From NCBI GenBank assembly GCA_012295275.1, contig CM022667.1:3212001-3276000 (forward strand): DNA of 64,000 nt, written 5' to 3'. Under the pieces are notes generated by a model, which was not told the origin of the DNA, ran no database searches, and saw only the letters and a list, made by a program, of their open reading frames with translations. The DNA comes from Chrysomallon squamiferum. Taxonomy: Eukaryota > Mollusca > Gastropoda > Neomphalida > Peltospiridae. Position numbers and translations under genes: made by a program. Of this stretch, positions 37,601-64,000 are shown piece by piece. Position 1 is the stretch's first letter; the number at the start of each line of letters is the position of its first letter.

Positions 37601-37881
37601 TCAACTATCCGGTTAAAAAAGAACAACCAAAACCCAGACTTGCAGTTTCAACTAAAGAATTATAATGTTGTTAAAAATCTACTCTGAGAGGCCACTGTAA
37701 GTTTTCAACAGTCAAAGATTTTTATTTGTTTGACTGCAGGCAATCAAATTCTCGGTATATACATATTATTGATATTCACGTATGGCAGATCATTATGAAC
37801 ATTTATTTATTGTTACATTATGCTTACTTATTATTATTTTATCAATAGTAAAAGAAATAAAATCATTAACTGTGAAGCAAA

Positions 37882-37945
<64 letters not shown>

Positions 37946-39830
37946 TACATACATTTATAAACCTAAAAATACTAAAATTTACTTTAGTTTTTAATCAATA
38001 TTGGAAGGTATGAAAAAGATAACAGAAAATAATAAATTTTAAAATAGAAAAATCAATGTTAGATGATTTATTTAAATAAATAAAAGACCAAAGCAAAATA
38101 CTGTAGGCATATTGTCCAGAAAATTTAATGTGTACTTTTAAAAGATTTAGTCTCATAATAATGACAGTGGTCTTTCAGGTGGAAGTGTACTACTGATTTG
38201 AAAAAGGAAGATGTTTGTGCAAAGCTTAAAGCAGGGGTTAGCCAAAGCGTTACTACTAGCAACAACATGAAAACAGGGGAGACAACACATCCACTCCAGC
38301 ACCAATGAACCCAAACCAGACTCAGATCATTTTGCCATGACAAAAGTGTTTCTACATAATAAAAATAACATCTGAAAAATTATTTAAAAAAACAAAAACA
38401 TTTATATTATAAAAATAAAATAACAAAAGAAACACTGTACAAACACAACAGAAACAAAATAAACATTATTATTTTTTTTTAAAAATAAATAAATAAATAT
38501 TAAAAATAAATGTTATAAATAATTTTATAAGTTTCATGATTTCAGTTTTATTTAATTGTTTATATAAAAACAAATTAAACAAAAAAATTTAATTTAATAA
38601 AAAATCACTTTTAAAAATATGTACATATTAATTATATTTATTACTTTTGTCACTATATCTTTTACTTTTTTTATATTAGAAGTAAATAAATCTTGAACAG
38701 ATTGAAAAAAAACTTTAGTTTATCTGTTGCTAATAGCAACAAACATCTGTATGTCCATATTGGTTTAACAATCTCAACATACAGACAGCTTTGATTTAAG
38801 ATAATGAATTATGAGAAAATGGCCACTGCCTTCATTGCCATGGTAACAGGCTAGTGGTTTCCATTCAGGAGACAAAGGTCACTTTTATGTAGCTGCAGAC
38901 AAGCAGCAAATTAATTAAATCATTCTCAAATTAACTCCAACAAAGGAACAGTCTAAATCAACTTTATTTATTATCTTTTTATTAATTAATTAATTAATAA
39001 ATTAATTTATTTATTTATTATTTGATTAATTATTATTAATTTTTTGGGGAGGGTTTTATATAAATATATATTGCTCAAATGTACCTGTAGTGTCAAGACC
39101 AAGGTTAAATTATATCCCTTTAAGCTTTATGAAACAAAAATATTAATTTATTTATTTATTTATTTATTTATCTTGTTGGAAACAAAATTTAGTTATTCAC
39201 TTCAGAGATGTTTTTTTTTTTTTTAAATAATAATAATAGTAATAATAACTTCAGTTTAAGATAAGAACATGAAAGCACAGACTAAAACTAGTGTTAGTGG
39301 GAGAAATTAGGCAGCAAGCTAGTGAAACTAACAAGCAAAAATTAAAATCTATACTAAAAAATGTTTAAACATGCACAGCAATAAAAAACATCTGGTAAAA
39401 ACAAACTTACAGGCATGCATGAATGCACATGCACCCAACACACACAAAATCTGGATTATATTGAAACAAGGACTGTTTAATCTTAATTTATGTAACAGGA
39501 ACTACTTAAGCTATAGTAAGGAATATTATTTATAAGGAACAGAATTTTCTACATTATTCAAACTAACAAGTCTGAACAATGAAAATATTACAATCAAATT
39601 CCAAAACTCTGAAGAGAATTCAAATCTGCTTTACTGAATATATTGAAACAAGGGCTCAGGGCAGAGAAAGAGTTTTCAGTATACATACCACTGTCACCTC
39701 CAGGGGTGTCGACAATTACCCACCCCAGTTCTCCATCCCTGGTGGGGACGTCAATATCTTTGGTGGTGTCTTGCTGCTCTGTGGGCTCTTCTGTCTTGGG
39801 CAATGCAGACCCGAAAAAATAACTCAACAT
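34624..39830 (-). CDS. TP53INP: Tumor protein p53-inducible nuclear protein (TP53INP1/2-like)
   Basis: Two coding exons: 39689-39830 (start, 142 nt) and 34624-35333 (710 nt), giving 283 aa; the 4.36-kb intron has GTATGT and TTTTCAG ends. The start exon begins at the acceptor at 39835, so the 5' UTR is split. Family members shuttle between nucleus and autophagosomes, bind LC3/GABARAP and coactivate transcription. Visible signatures are a LIR-type motif GWVIVD (W37-V40), the ESWILTPPPCFTA block (114-126), and NPLENLLIEHPSMSVY (137-152), nearly identical to vertebrate TP53INP1. An acidic run (EDEEEEE) follows, then a long Arg/Lys-rich C-terminus resembling the basic tail of TP53INP2. One gene probably represents the pre-duplication ancestor of vertebrate INP1 and INP2. 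The second exon is much more GC-rich than its surroundings. Confidence 0.93.
36200..36212 (+). promoter_or_regulatory. DR1 nuclear-receptor element, TP53INP coding intron
   Basis: AGGTCAAAGGTCA is a perfect direct repeat with 1-nt spacing (HNF4 or RXR-type). The same 19-mer context AGGTCAAAGGTCACAAACT occurs again at 40212. Confidence 0.4.
36880..37400. repeat. Degenerate GATATAG-rich tandem array, TP53INP intron
   Basis: About 500 bp of loosely repeated words such as GATATAGT, TGGTATAG, TTGATATAG and GTGTGATA, roughly every 20-30 nt, with an (AT)n at 37188-37208. No frame is credible. Confidence 0.6.
37879..37945. repeat. (TTA)n microsatellite, TP53INP intron
   Basis: About 22 TTA units. 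A similar tract lies at 40645-40695 in the upstream intron. Confidence 0.95.
38249..38847. promoter_or_regulatory. Three RFX X-box-like sites in TP53INP intron
   Basis: GTTACTACTAGCAAC (38249-38263), GTTGCTAATAGCAAC (38726-38740) and TTGCCATGGTAAC (38835-38847) fit the imperfect inverted repeat bound by RFX factors (GTNRCY, 0-3 spacer, RGYAAC). They sit in stretches less AT-rich than the surrounding intron. Binding is inferred. Confidence 0.3.
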
Positions 39831-40211
39831 AATGTCTGAAATAAAACACATTTTTCAGTTTTTAATACTAATAACACACACACATGTAAAATAAACACAC
39901 ACACACACACACACACACATGGAGATACAGCATTCATATATACATGTACATATATACACTAACACACATACATACATATAAAGATATATATTCATACATA
40001 CATACAAACATACACAGACATGTACGTACATATATATTATACATGCATACACAAACACAGATATAGAAACTCACCTCTACATACAAATAAATGTATGTTA
40101 ATAAGTTTTATAGGTGAAACCCACTGACTCTATTACTTCTGTCACTTAACTACATGAGATGTTTATCATATCCTTCTGACAACATAACCTGTAATGTGCC
40201 CTTTAATAACA

Positions 40212-40224
40212 AGGTCAAAGGTCA
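40212..40224 (+). promoter_or_regulatory. Second DR1 nuclear-receptor element, TP53INP first intron
   Basis: AGGTCAAAGGTCA, again followed by CAAACT as at 36200. A shared dispersed repeat or independent conservation cannot be told apart here. Confidence 0.4.
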
Positions 40225-40643
40225 CAAACTTAATTCAAAAATACCTTAATGACCTGCACTCTAATGAACTTTAACACAGAACAAAATTTAAACGTTTAGT
40301 TCTGAAAAATTATAAAAATGTGTTTTACAAAAAAAGAAAAATAATAATAACTGCTTCTGCCTTCCATGATATATTTTTAGCTGCAGAATTTTCTTTTTAC
40401 CTTTTTAAAAGGTATTTGAAATAGGTAATTATCAACTGATTAAAGTTATATAAAATCACCACACTAACTAATCTTTTAACTAACATTCTAACATACTAAC
40501 ACAGACAACCAAGACCCATGGATGGTGAGATCAAAGCTTGGTATTGGTATCTATCTAGAAGTAATTGAAGAGTGTATGATATTCTATTCATTTTTCTTTT
40601 TTCTTTTAACATTTTCTTTTTCTTTTTCTTTTTTCTTCCTTAA

Positions 40644-40694
<51 letters not shown>

Positions 40695-41846
40695 TATTTA
40701 TTATTATTCTTTTTTCCAGGCTAATAATTCTTTAGTATCTAAGATCAGATACTAAAAATAAATATGTCTGGACCTTGTAATTCTGTTTAAGTCTTTCAAA
40801 ATGGTTCACTGAGTGATTACCTCTTTAATAAAGTGTTATTGATTATTTTTCTCTCACTCTATAACACAAATTATTAATGGGTGCAGGCAGAAACCATTCC
40901 TTGACTTTATAATAAGTCCAGCAGAATTTTTATATCAACAGAATCAATATGTCGTCTGTTTATAAGCTGGATTTTTTTTTGCTGAGAGGGCCATTTTTTT
41001 TTTTTAAATAATGACCTGAGTACACAGATCAGTTTACAAACACTGCAAAGCTACATCTATTTAGTATACAACTTTTTTTTTCCCCAGGTGTTTAGTTACA
41101 CCTGAGTATTAACACACCTGACATGTTATACAGTAAAGTATCTCACTCAGCACCTTTTAATAATTTTTAACAAGTAAAAAGCTCACCAAGCAATCAAGAG
41201 GAACATTTTTCAGTTTGCATTTTCTTTCTTTTCATGAATATAAAATATAACACTGTACAAACCAGTATGTTATGTCATACTTTAGATCGTAACACTCATT
41301 AAATTGCTACATTTGTTTTTTAAGTTTAGACACATTTATATCCTTAAAGACAGACACATCATAGTTTAATACAATCCAATTTTTTAATATATATATATAT
41401 ATATATTTTTTAATACAAACTGCAATCTGAATATTAAAAAAAAAAACTGAAGCTACTTTTCTTTTTGTATTTTGTTAATTTCATTTCATAGTTGGTTATG
41501 GAGAACGTTAAATTTGTTTAACCATATTCACTTTATTTTATGTATTTACCTCTAACAGAAAAAAAAAAAAAAAAAAAATTATAAGAACATTTTAGTGCTT
41601 AAAGTAGAACAAATAAGTTCAACATAAAAAAATTATTTAAGATTTAAATCTGACATTCAAATTATAGCGATATATTACGATTCATTTCATTTTTCCTAAC
41701 CCGCCCCCCAACCATCGCGCCTCTACCGATTTTTCTATTCCTAATTTTGAATTTACAATACAATAACTTTTGTTTCTAAATTAAAGTGACAAGTATATAA
41801 AAAATAAATTTTAAATAAATCTATCCAGTGCAATGTTAGTACTCAC

Positions 41847-42640
41847 CCGCAGTTATCCGATGTAAATACAAAATACAATCCTACTGCAGTACTGGTAACA
41901 AAAGAGAAATTTCACCCACTGTTGCAAGTTTTATTTTTGGAAATGACGCTGATCAGGTTTTGTGCAATCGTTCGTGATCGAGATTTCTTTTTTTGGTATT
42001 TATTTTTACTTATTTATTTTTATGGTAACCCTCGTATCGGATAAATTACAAAATATCAGGATAACAGTTATGAAAATGTATTTCATTTAGTTGCTCTACT
42101 GTGGACCAGAAGAAAACGGGTGCAGAACGAAGCAGGTTTGAGAACGGACCAAAGATTTCATTGAACAATTTCCATAGAAAGGTTTGACCTTGCCCTCGCC
42201 TTGTAGCTGAACGGCGAATTTATACAACTAAAGACAAAGGAATTGATGAAAATTTTGACTGCTCGTGTGTATTTTTGTTCACCTACCATGTTCCCCGGTT
42301 AATAGTCTACCTGGGTGCAAATCTGTTTTAAAATAAGTGAGCTCTATACATAAATACCTGCAGTTTGCGTTTCGATGAAATACTCTTCTGTCACAAACAG
42401 CTGATGGCTTAACCAAACCAGTTGCCTATCTTGTCGTCATCGACTGTTTACGTTTCCTTGGCGGATTTTCATTGGTTACTTGATGACATAAATTTGACAT
42501 ATAAGGTAAAGGACATGAATATTCATATCACGTGATCTCCCTTTAAGGGCAGGCAGCCGCGTGTCCATTGTTTATGTCACGTGATCTAGGCTGTGGTTTG
42601 ACAGCTCTGACCTTTAGTTCGTAGATTTCCGCTCATTACG
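41847..42640 (-). promoter_or_regulatory. TP53INP putative non-coding first exon and promoter with paired CLEAR-like E-boxes
   Basis: On the minus strand GATAACTGCGG|GTGAGT gives a strong donor ending an exon at 41847, which can join the acceptor at 39835. The start site is unknown. From about 42100 the DNA is less AT-rich. TCACGTGATCT occurs twice, at 42528-42538 and 42577-42587, 49 nt apart. The core matches CACGTG E-boxes bound by TFEB/MITF or USF. TFEB controls autophagy genes, which suits a TP53INP role. Confidence 0.4.
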
Positions 42641-43490
42641 AACATGATCGAACGTGCATAGCATTAAAAGCGATTCAGTCAGCCTAATGATTTCATTGTT
42701 ATAAAACGAAATAAGCTGGTCATTTATTTATACTTTTTATGATATTTTTGTAATTATAAACCTACCAACATGACATTATATATTTTCTAAATAACACATC
42801 CGGATATTTCAAAAACAAAACTTTTTATTACTTATTTAGTTTAGAATCAAAGTTACCACAATTGTAATCATGTTTATAAATGTTTTGTGATTTTTATAAC
42901 TTTCATTACAATCACCTTCAAAACTAAAATACCATTTATTGATATTTTGTATATAAATTTTTGTTAATGTCACCTCAGAACGTTTAATATATTTTCGTCT
43001 TCTTAAAGTATTAGAAACAACTTCTATTCTTATTTCATGTAATGTTCATTCCAAACAGTAATAAATAATTCATGTACTATTATTTAAAAATGTATTTGTC
43101 ACATGACGTTGTATTACTTATTATAAATATTCTAATAAGGAAAAAAAAATAAAAATAAAAAAATCAACAACAGAAATATTTTATTTAAAACAAAACATTT
43201 TTATTTTATATTTGTTTTTATTGCATTATAGATATAAAACTTAGCAAGACATGATCCTTCATACACACCTTCCCATAAATGGTAGAAAAAAAAATTCCCT
43301 GGCTTTTCATAAACCATTGAGGCAGAAAGCTATCAAAACCTCTGCATATCTGTTCAGAAAGATTGATCCTCTGATGTTTCAGCCCATTGTTTTAACCACT
43401 AAGAAATATCTTGCCTTTAGTGAACATTATGGTATATAACCGCAATTTTTAATAAATTAGTAATCTAAAAAAAATTTGGTACTGTTTTCA
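42641..43490. other. AT-rich spacer between TP53INP promoter and BBS10 3' end
   Basis: No gene seen. The right part is probably the BBS10 3' UTR on the minus strand; several TTTATT (AATAAA on the minus strand) matches lie at 43170-43220. Confidence 0.4.
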
Positions 43491-45755
43491 TCAAGATATT
43501 TTGGGTTCCATTTTAACAGAAACAATTCCATCTAGTTTTAAAATCTGCTGCAGAAGTTGTATCACATTTTGGATTGTTGTAAATTTAGCAAATGGTGGCT
43601 CTAAAACATTTTCTTTAGCTGTGTCACAAACATGTCCTCTGCTGTTATAACCGGCAGTGTTGTTTGCTTTTAGCGCTTTGTAAATCTGCGTCTCTTTGTC
43701 GAGGAAAGATCTGAAACGAGAATTGTGCGAGAGATTTTTGTGAAGCAGAAATGGAACCGATTTTAGCGACTTTGACAAGATTTGACAACACCAGGACATT
43801 TTTGGATTATTTAGACAAGTTTTCTTTTTCTGGTTCAGGATTTCTGATACAAAGTATTCAAAATAACCTCCTCCTGGAAATGTTACAAATGTCAGGTCAC
43901 TCTGAGAATTTCTAGTTTTTGGTTCATCAGTTTGTATTGGCGAATTATTATCTAACGAAATCTCTTGTTTCATAAAGGCTGTTTCATCCCATGAACATTT
44001 TTCTGTTGATATGTTTACAGATGGTGTGAAACTTTCATTTGCAGATTTTGTTAATTTTTCAACTCGACAAAGTGAACTATTTGTTGTCACAGTTTCTAGT
44101 CTATTGTCAGTTTTCTGGAAACACATCAAAAGAGATTTAAGTCCTTTGTAAATGATGTTTCCTAGCTGATGACACATGGTGTCTGTAGGTGCACACAGAA
44201 TCAGTGGTTTAGTTAATACTTTTTCAGTCTCGAGCAAAACATGTATCTGTCGACCAGCAGAAATTTTCTTGACCTGTGACACATCAATGATAAAACTGTC
44301 ATCAACAGAATCCCAAGTATTGTGTACACTAAATTTTCCAGACACTTTTTCAACAAACTGAATGTCTTCGTCATCTAAGTAACAGATGACACTGATGTCA
44401 AAAGAGCGACAGAGTGAGAGGACATATTCCGGTACATGTTCACTGCTAAGAATGAGGGTAACCCCCTGAGTGCGCAACATCTGCAGAAAACGTTCAGCAT
44501 TTCTGACATTTTGGTAAACTGCTGTTTGTATTGAATGTTCAGATTTTAATCTCACTGTGTCATTGTCATCTGATAAGACACCTTCCACTGGACATTTTAA
44601 TAACACACACTTAATTTTTCTATCAGAAATGTTATCAGCACAAAATGCAAAATTCCTCGGAATCAGAATCCCACAAACAGCTGATGACTCTTTGTAATTT
44701 TGTCCACTGGATTTGACATGCATGAATTCAAAATTATCTAAAACGAATTCTACTGACAGTTTCAAAGATTCTAAATTTAATGAATCTTTTTCTGAAATTA
44801 ATGCATCCATCAGCAAGTTTGTAAAAAAGTTTGACAAGCTGGATGAGAAATGAGGAAGAAAAGTCGTCTTCAAAATCCCAAATATTTTATTCTTTAAATA
44901 ATCATGGCTGCAACTGCTGTCCAGTATGTCTGCTTTTTGTTCAACTTCTCTAAACACATCTAACAAAACTGTGTTTGAAAACTCCCCAAAAGCTAACGCT
45001 ATTCTGTTTGAGAGAGAATTTTCAGTCTGCTTTTGAATAAATCTGTCTCCAAGATGGCTTCCGATATGTTTGTTGATTATATCTTGAACTGCCTGCAAGG
45101 AATGTTCTAGAAGCAAAATGAAAGTTTTTGTACCATCACCAACTACTAAATAGTGTTTACAAGCAGATTCAACAACAACCTGAGCCAAAGGATGTCCAAT
45201 CTGTAATGATTTCAAGATGGCTATCCCTTGACTTGTCACAACAACAGAACCTGAAAACAAAAATGAAAAAAGAGGAAATATTAAACTACACCATGTCTAA
45301 TTTAAATACATCAGTTAGAACTGAATATGTAAATTATATTAAATTAGTATTTTGTAATATGTAAAATAAAACTGCATAGAATTAACAAATAACAAAGATA
45401 TTAAGATTTACATTGAATCTGCATCTATTATCCCTTAGTTAGAGAATGCCTTTGGTGATACAAAATGACACTAAATATTTTTATCATCTTAATTTTATTT
45501 TTATACTTCATTATTTGTAAAGATCAGTTTCACAAACTAAGTGATTGACAGAATGTATAGGCCATCTTAGAATATATATTTCTAATTTTTAAGAAAATAA
45601 ATTATAAATTATTCAAAACCTGTTGAAGTTGTTATCATGGATTTCTGACAAAAAGGCCCAAATGATGCTGAAACAATCTTGGACAACAGTTTAGCAATGT
45701 CGATCTTCAAATTGAGATTGACTTCAGTGTGCATCTTGTTCTCTGCATCCATCAT
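43491..45755 (-). CDS. BBS10: Bardet-Biedl syndrome 10 protein (chaperonin-like)
   Basis: Two exons, 45620-45755 and 43491-45250, joined in phase (ACA G|GT TCT) to give 631 aa (human about 723). The in-frame TAG just upstream of the tandem ATGs supports this start. BBS10 is a divergent group II (CCT/TCP-1-like) chaperonin that, with MKKS and BBS12, helps assemble the BBSome needed for ciliary trafficking. Visible signs: FGPFCQKSMI (32-41), equivalent to the chaperonin GPxGxxKM loop; HPLAQVVVESA; GDGTKTF (83-89), the ATP-binding motif; FEYFVSEIL near the C-terminus; and a final block LLQQILKLDGIVSVK resembling the human LTKILTIDMVITVK. A large Ser/Asn-rich insertion lies in the middle third, as in other BBS10 proteins. 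The human gene also has two coding exons. MKKS or BBS12 fit less well. Confidence 0.92.
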
Positions 45756-46422
45756 CTCTTTCTAATTAATCATCTAGAGATCATCACAAGAATTAGCATT
45801 TTCATTCATAAATTATCTGAATGACCAATAAAAACAAAATTATAAGCAAGTAAACAAAATACACATATTTGTTTATATGTAAGATTTTTATTTCTGATTT
45901 TATGAAAGTGATGGGAATGTTTTTCTTATTTTATAAATGATGAATATACATTCCATTCAAATAATATGCTATTGAATTAACAAAAATCAAAATATAACAT
46001 TATTATTATTTTTTTTTTTTTTTTTTTTTTAAATAATTATTGGAGGAAAGACCTGGCTGTGTGCAGACAAATGTTTAGTAGATTGTTGAAGGGAGACAAC
46101 TTCAGTTCATAAAACAAAAGGACTGATACAGCTATCAAACAATTAATGATACATATTACATAGATGATAATGAAATTATTAACATCTATCAATACATTAA
46201 CAGCACTGTTGATATCATGTAACAATAAAATCAATTGCTCTGTAATTCGATCTCATTCCATTTATTAAACGAATGTACCCGAGAATTCCCGTGTGAGTGA
46301 AGAAAGTTTAGAAGCTCCACCTGGCGGGCAAAACCTTTGCGCGAAAATTAAATTTAGATGTCTATTTCACTTAATTTCTAAACAGATGCTCTGATTTCTT
46401 TTTTTAAATAAACAAAAATGAA
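45756..46422. promoter_or_regulatory. Divergent BBS10-TONSL promoter with E2F-like sites
   Basis: The two start codons face away from each other across 667 bp. Close to TONSL is TTTGCGCGAAAA (46336-46347), a near-symmetrical E2F site, with GGCGGGCAAA (46323-46332), which reads TTTGCCCGCC on the other strand, just before it. Both lie 76-100 nt before the TONSL ATG. CTCCACCTGGCGGG (46315-46328) partly resembles a CTCF core. E2F control would match S-phase expression of TONSL. A T/A-rich run at 46005-46032 sits on the BBS10 side. Confidence 0.5.
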
Positions 46423-62132
<15,710 letters not shown>

Positions 62133-63658
62133 AATAAATACTTAACAGTTAAGAAGACTGATTCAAGATGGATTCTGTTTTGAAAAGGCATCATGAGGCT
62201 TGAGACCTAGAATTGTGCATTTGTTTATGTATTTTTTAAATACATTTTTTTGTTCATCACTGAAATTGTTCTGTATTTTTACAAATGGCAGTTTTTTGTC
62301 AAATATTAAATCAGTAGTGGTGATTCCGAATATGGAAAAAAATAATACCCCAAAAATAAATAAACAAATTATAAGTTAAATATAAATTATAATAATAAAA
62401 GGGAATATTTTAAATGATAATAATTTTGTTTTTATCTCAGAGAATATATTTTGACTAAGCCATGCAATTATGTTGTTGTATGCAGATCAGTGATAAAAAA
62501 GAATCAAGTTTTTAAATAAAATTTCCTCCAGATTCCTACAGTAAGCAAACAAATTTTACTAGTCTTACAGTTTCTTGCTGGGAATTAATACATTTTGTCT
62601 CTAATAAATAAATGAACAAAATTAGTCTGATTAATTTTTAATTAATATATTTTTGTTTAAATGATTTAAATCATTGTTGGTTTATTTTTAATTAATTCTT
62701 AATTTTACAATATTTTTGTACATTAATAAAAATTAAAATGATTTTTCATTAGTTGTCGTTATTGATTTATTGATTTATTTTTATCCAGTACTTCAAAAAA
62801 AGGCTGATACAATCTTTAAGATGAAATTTTATTATACAGTGAATCGCTAGATCTATTTTCAGATTTGAGTTCAGTCACATCTTGATTACTAACTGACTTG
62901 CATATTTCTAGAGAGTATATTTATATATGGAGAATGAATTTCATTATCAATTATAATTTCTGTACTGAATGTATTATATTAAATAAATTTTAAAAGTATC
63001 AACGATTTTATTATTTTTTTATAAATAAGTAATGTTTTGAAATATAACAGACAAATGAAAGAAAATCTTTTTTCTTTTTATTTTAAAACTGCTTTGACAT
63101 AATCTATTATAAATTAAAAAATAGACTTGAAAAGTATTAAAATTTGTAAAAATATATATATGTGTGTTTTTTTTAAAAATAAAGAGTCAATATAAGAAAT
63201 TTCTATTTTTTCTTCATTTCAAAACACCTTTGATATAAATTAAAACAATAGAATTTATTATTTTTTTTTTTAATCATTTTTGGAATATTTTTCATTGATA
63301 AGTTGTATATCACAATGTAATTTACTTATTCCATCTTGGCTCAACACATACAACAATTCAGAGATGACAAAAATATATTTTTCATTTGATAAACGCATTT
63401 GCTCATTGTTTGAGCTGTAATAAAACATTGTGCATTTCCAAATTTATAAATATTTATTTTAAAATTAATTTGGATGTATTCAGTTTGATCCTAGATTATA
63501 TTAAATTAGTTTTAAAATAAAATACATGTACCTTTTATTATTATTATTATTATTATTACTACTTTTTAACTTTTTAATTTTTAAAAAATATTTTAGTTTA
63601 TTTCAAAACCACTTCACCGTGACATTACATAAGTTTTTAATTAGTTATTTATTATTTG

Positions 63659-63724
<66 letters not shown>

Positions 63725-64000
63725 TAATTCTCTAATCAATTTGTAAATAATACTGATTTTTCTTCAAATAAAATACATTACTAACCTCTTTAAAATATAT
63801 TTTATTTCACATCAGTTTGTTAATTTGCAAAGTTTTGGGCTGTTTGGTCTCACACACACACACAAAAATTTATTTTATTTTTTATTCCTGTATAAATAAA
63901 TTATATGACAAAAAATATATATATAAGGTAGATCAATATTATTTTATTCTCATTAAAAATTACTGTCTATAAATATTTAAAAAAAAAAAAAATCAAAATA
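62133..64000. other. TONSL 3' UTR and AT-rich downstream flank
   Basis: No gene seen. AATAAA at 62133-62138 touches the stop codon; further matches near 62346, 62394 and 62604 are more likely poly(A) signals. (TTA)n tracts lie at 63536-63556 and 63660-63717. Confidence 0.5.

Noticed and set aside
43491-45755. Assignment of the chaperonin-like gene to MKKS/BBS6, BBS12 or a CCT subunit
   Set aside because: The two-exon structure, FEYFV block and C-terminal LLQQILKLDGIVSVK fit BBS10 best.

Overview
This is an AT-rich, intron-rich nuclear window from an animal. The proteins (phosphorylase kinase beta, a TP53INP family member, BBS10 and TONSL) are animal genes with GT-AG introns. The divergence from human, a YqaJ-type recombinase fragment and the dense (TTA)n, (TTTA)n, (GA)n and (GT)n tracts suggest a lophotrochozoan, most likely a mollusc. 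The phylum is inference. I saw no rRNA, tRNA, CRISPR array or bacterial operon.

Layout: 1-471 (-) is the first coding exon of an unidentified type II membrane protein that runs off the left edge. 1227-1535 (-) is a decayed YqaJ-like fragment. 4234-21995 (+) is the complete 24-exon PHKB gene, with 3' UTR to about 24.2 kb. 24.2-34.6 kb has no recognisable gene and lies between two convergent 3' ends. 34624-39830 (-) is the coding part of a TP53INP1/2-like gene, with a probable non-coding first exon ending at 41847 and a promoter near 42.5 kb. 43491-45755 (-) is a two-exon BBS10. 46423-62132 (+) is a 24-exon TONSL sharing a divergent promoter of about 0.67 kb with BBS10. 62.1-64 kb is AT-rich flank.

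Exon joins were checked by phase and by recalled similarity to the human proteins. PHKB exons sum to 3244 nt, two short of 1082 codons. TONSL exons sum to 4249 nt, one over 1416 codons. Each discrepancy maps to a homopolymer inside a conserved exon, so the assembly probably carries three single-base homopolymer errors and the genes are probably intact.

The most unusual feature is a set of tandem arrays seeded by exon-intron junctions. At five PHKB exons (3, 4, 7, 14, 19) the splice site plus a piece of the adjoining exon is repeated 4 to about 17 times in the intron, and TONSL exon 5 has one duplicated 5' end. The result is rows of decoy splice sites beside the real one. I know of no named element that explains this.

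The genes do unrelated jobs: glycogen breakdown (PHKB), autophagy and transcription (TP53INP), chaperonin assembly for cilia (BBS10) and replication-fork repair (TONSL). Promoter motifs fit some roles: E2F-like sites before TONSL and CLEAR-like E-boxes before TP53INP.
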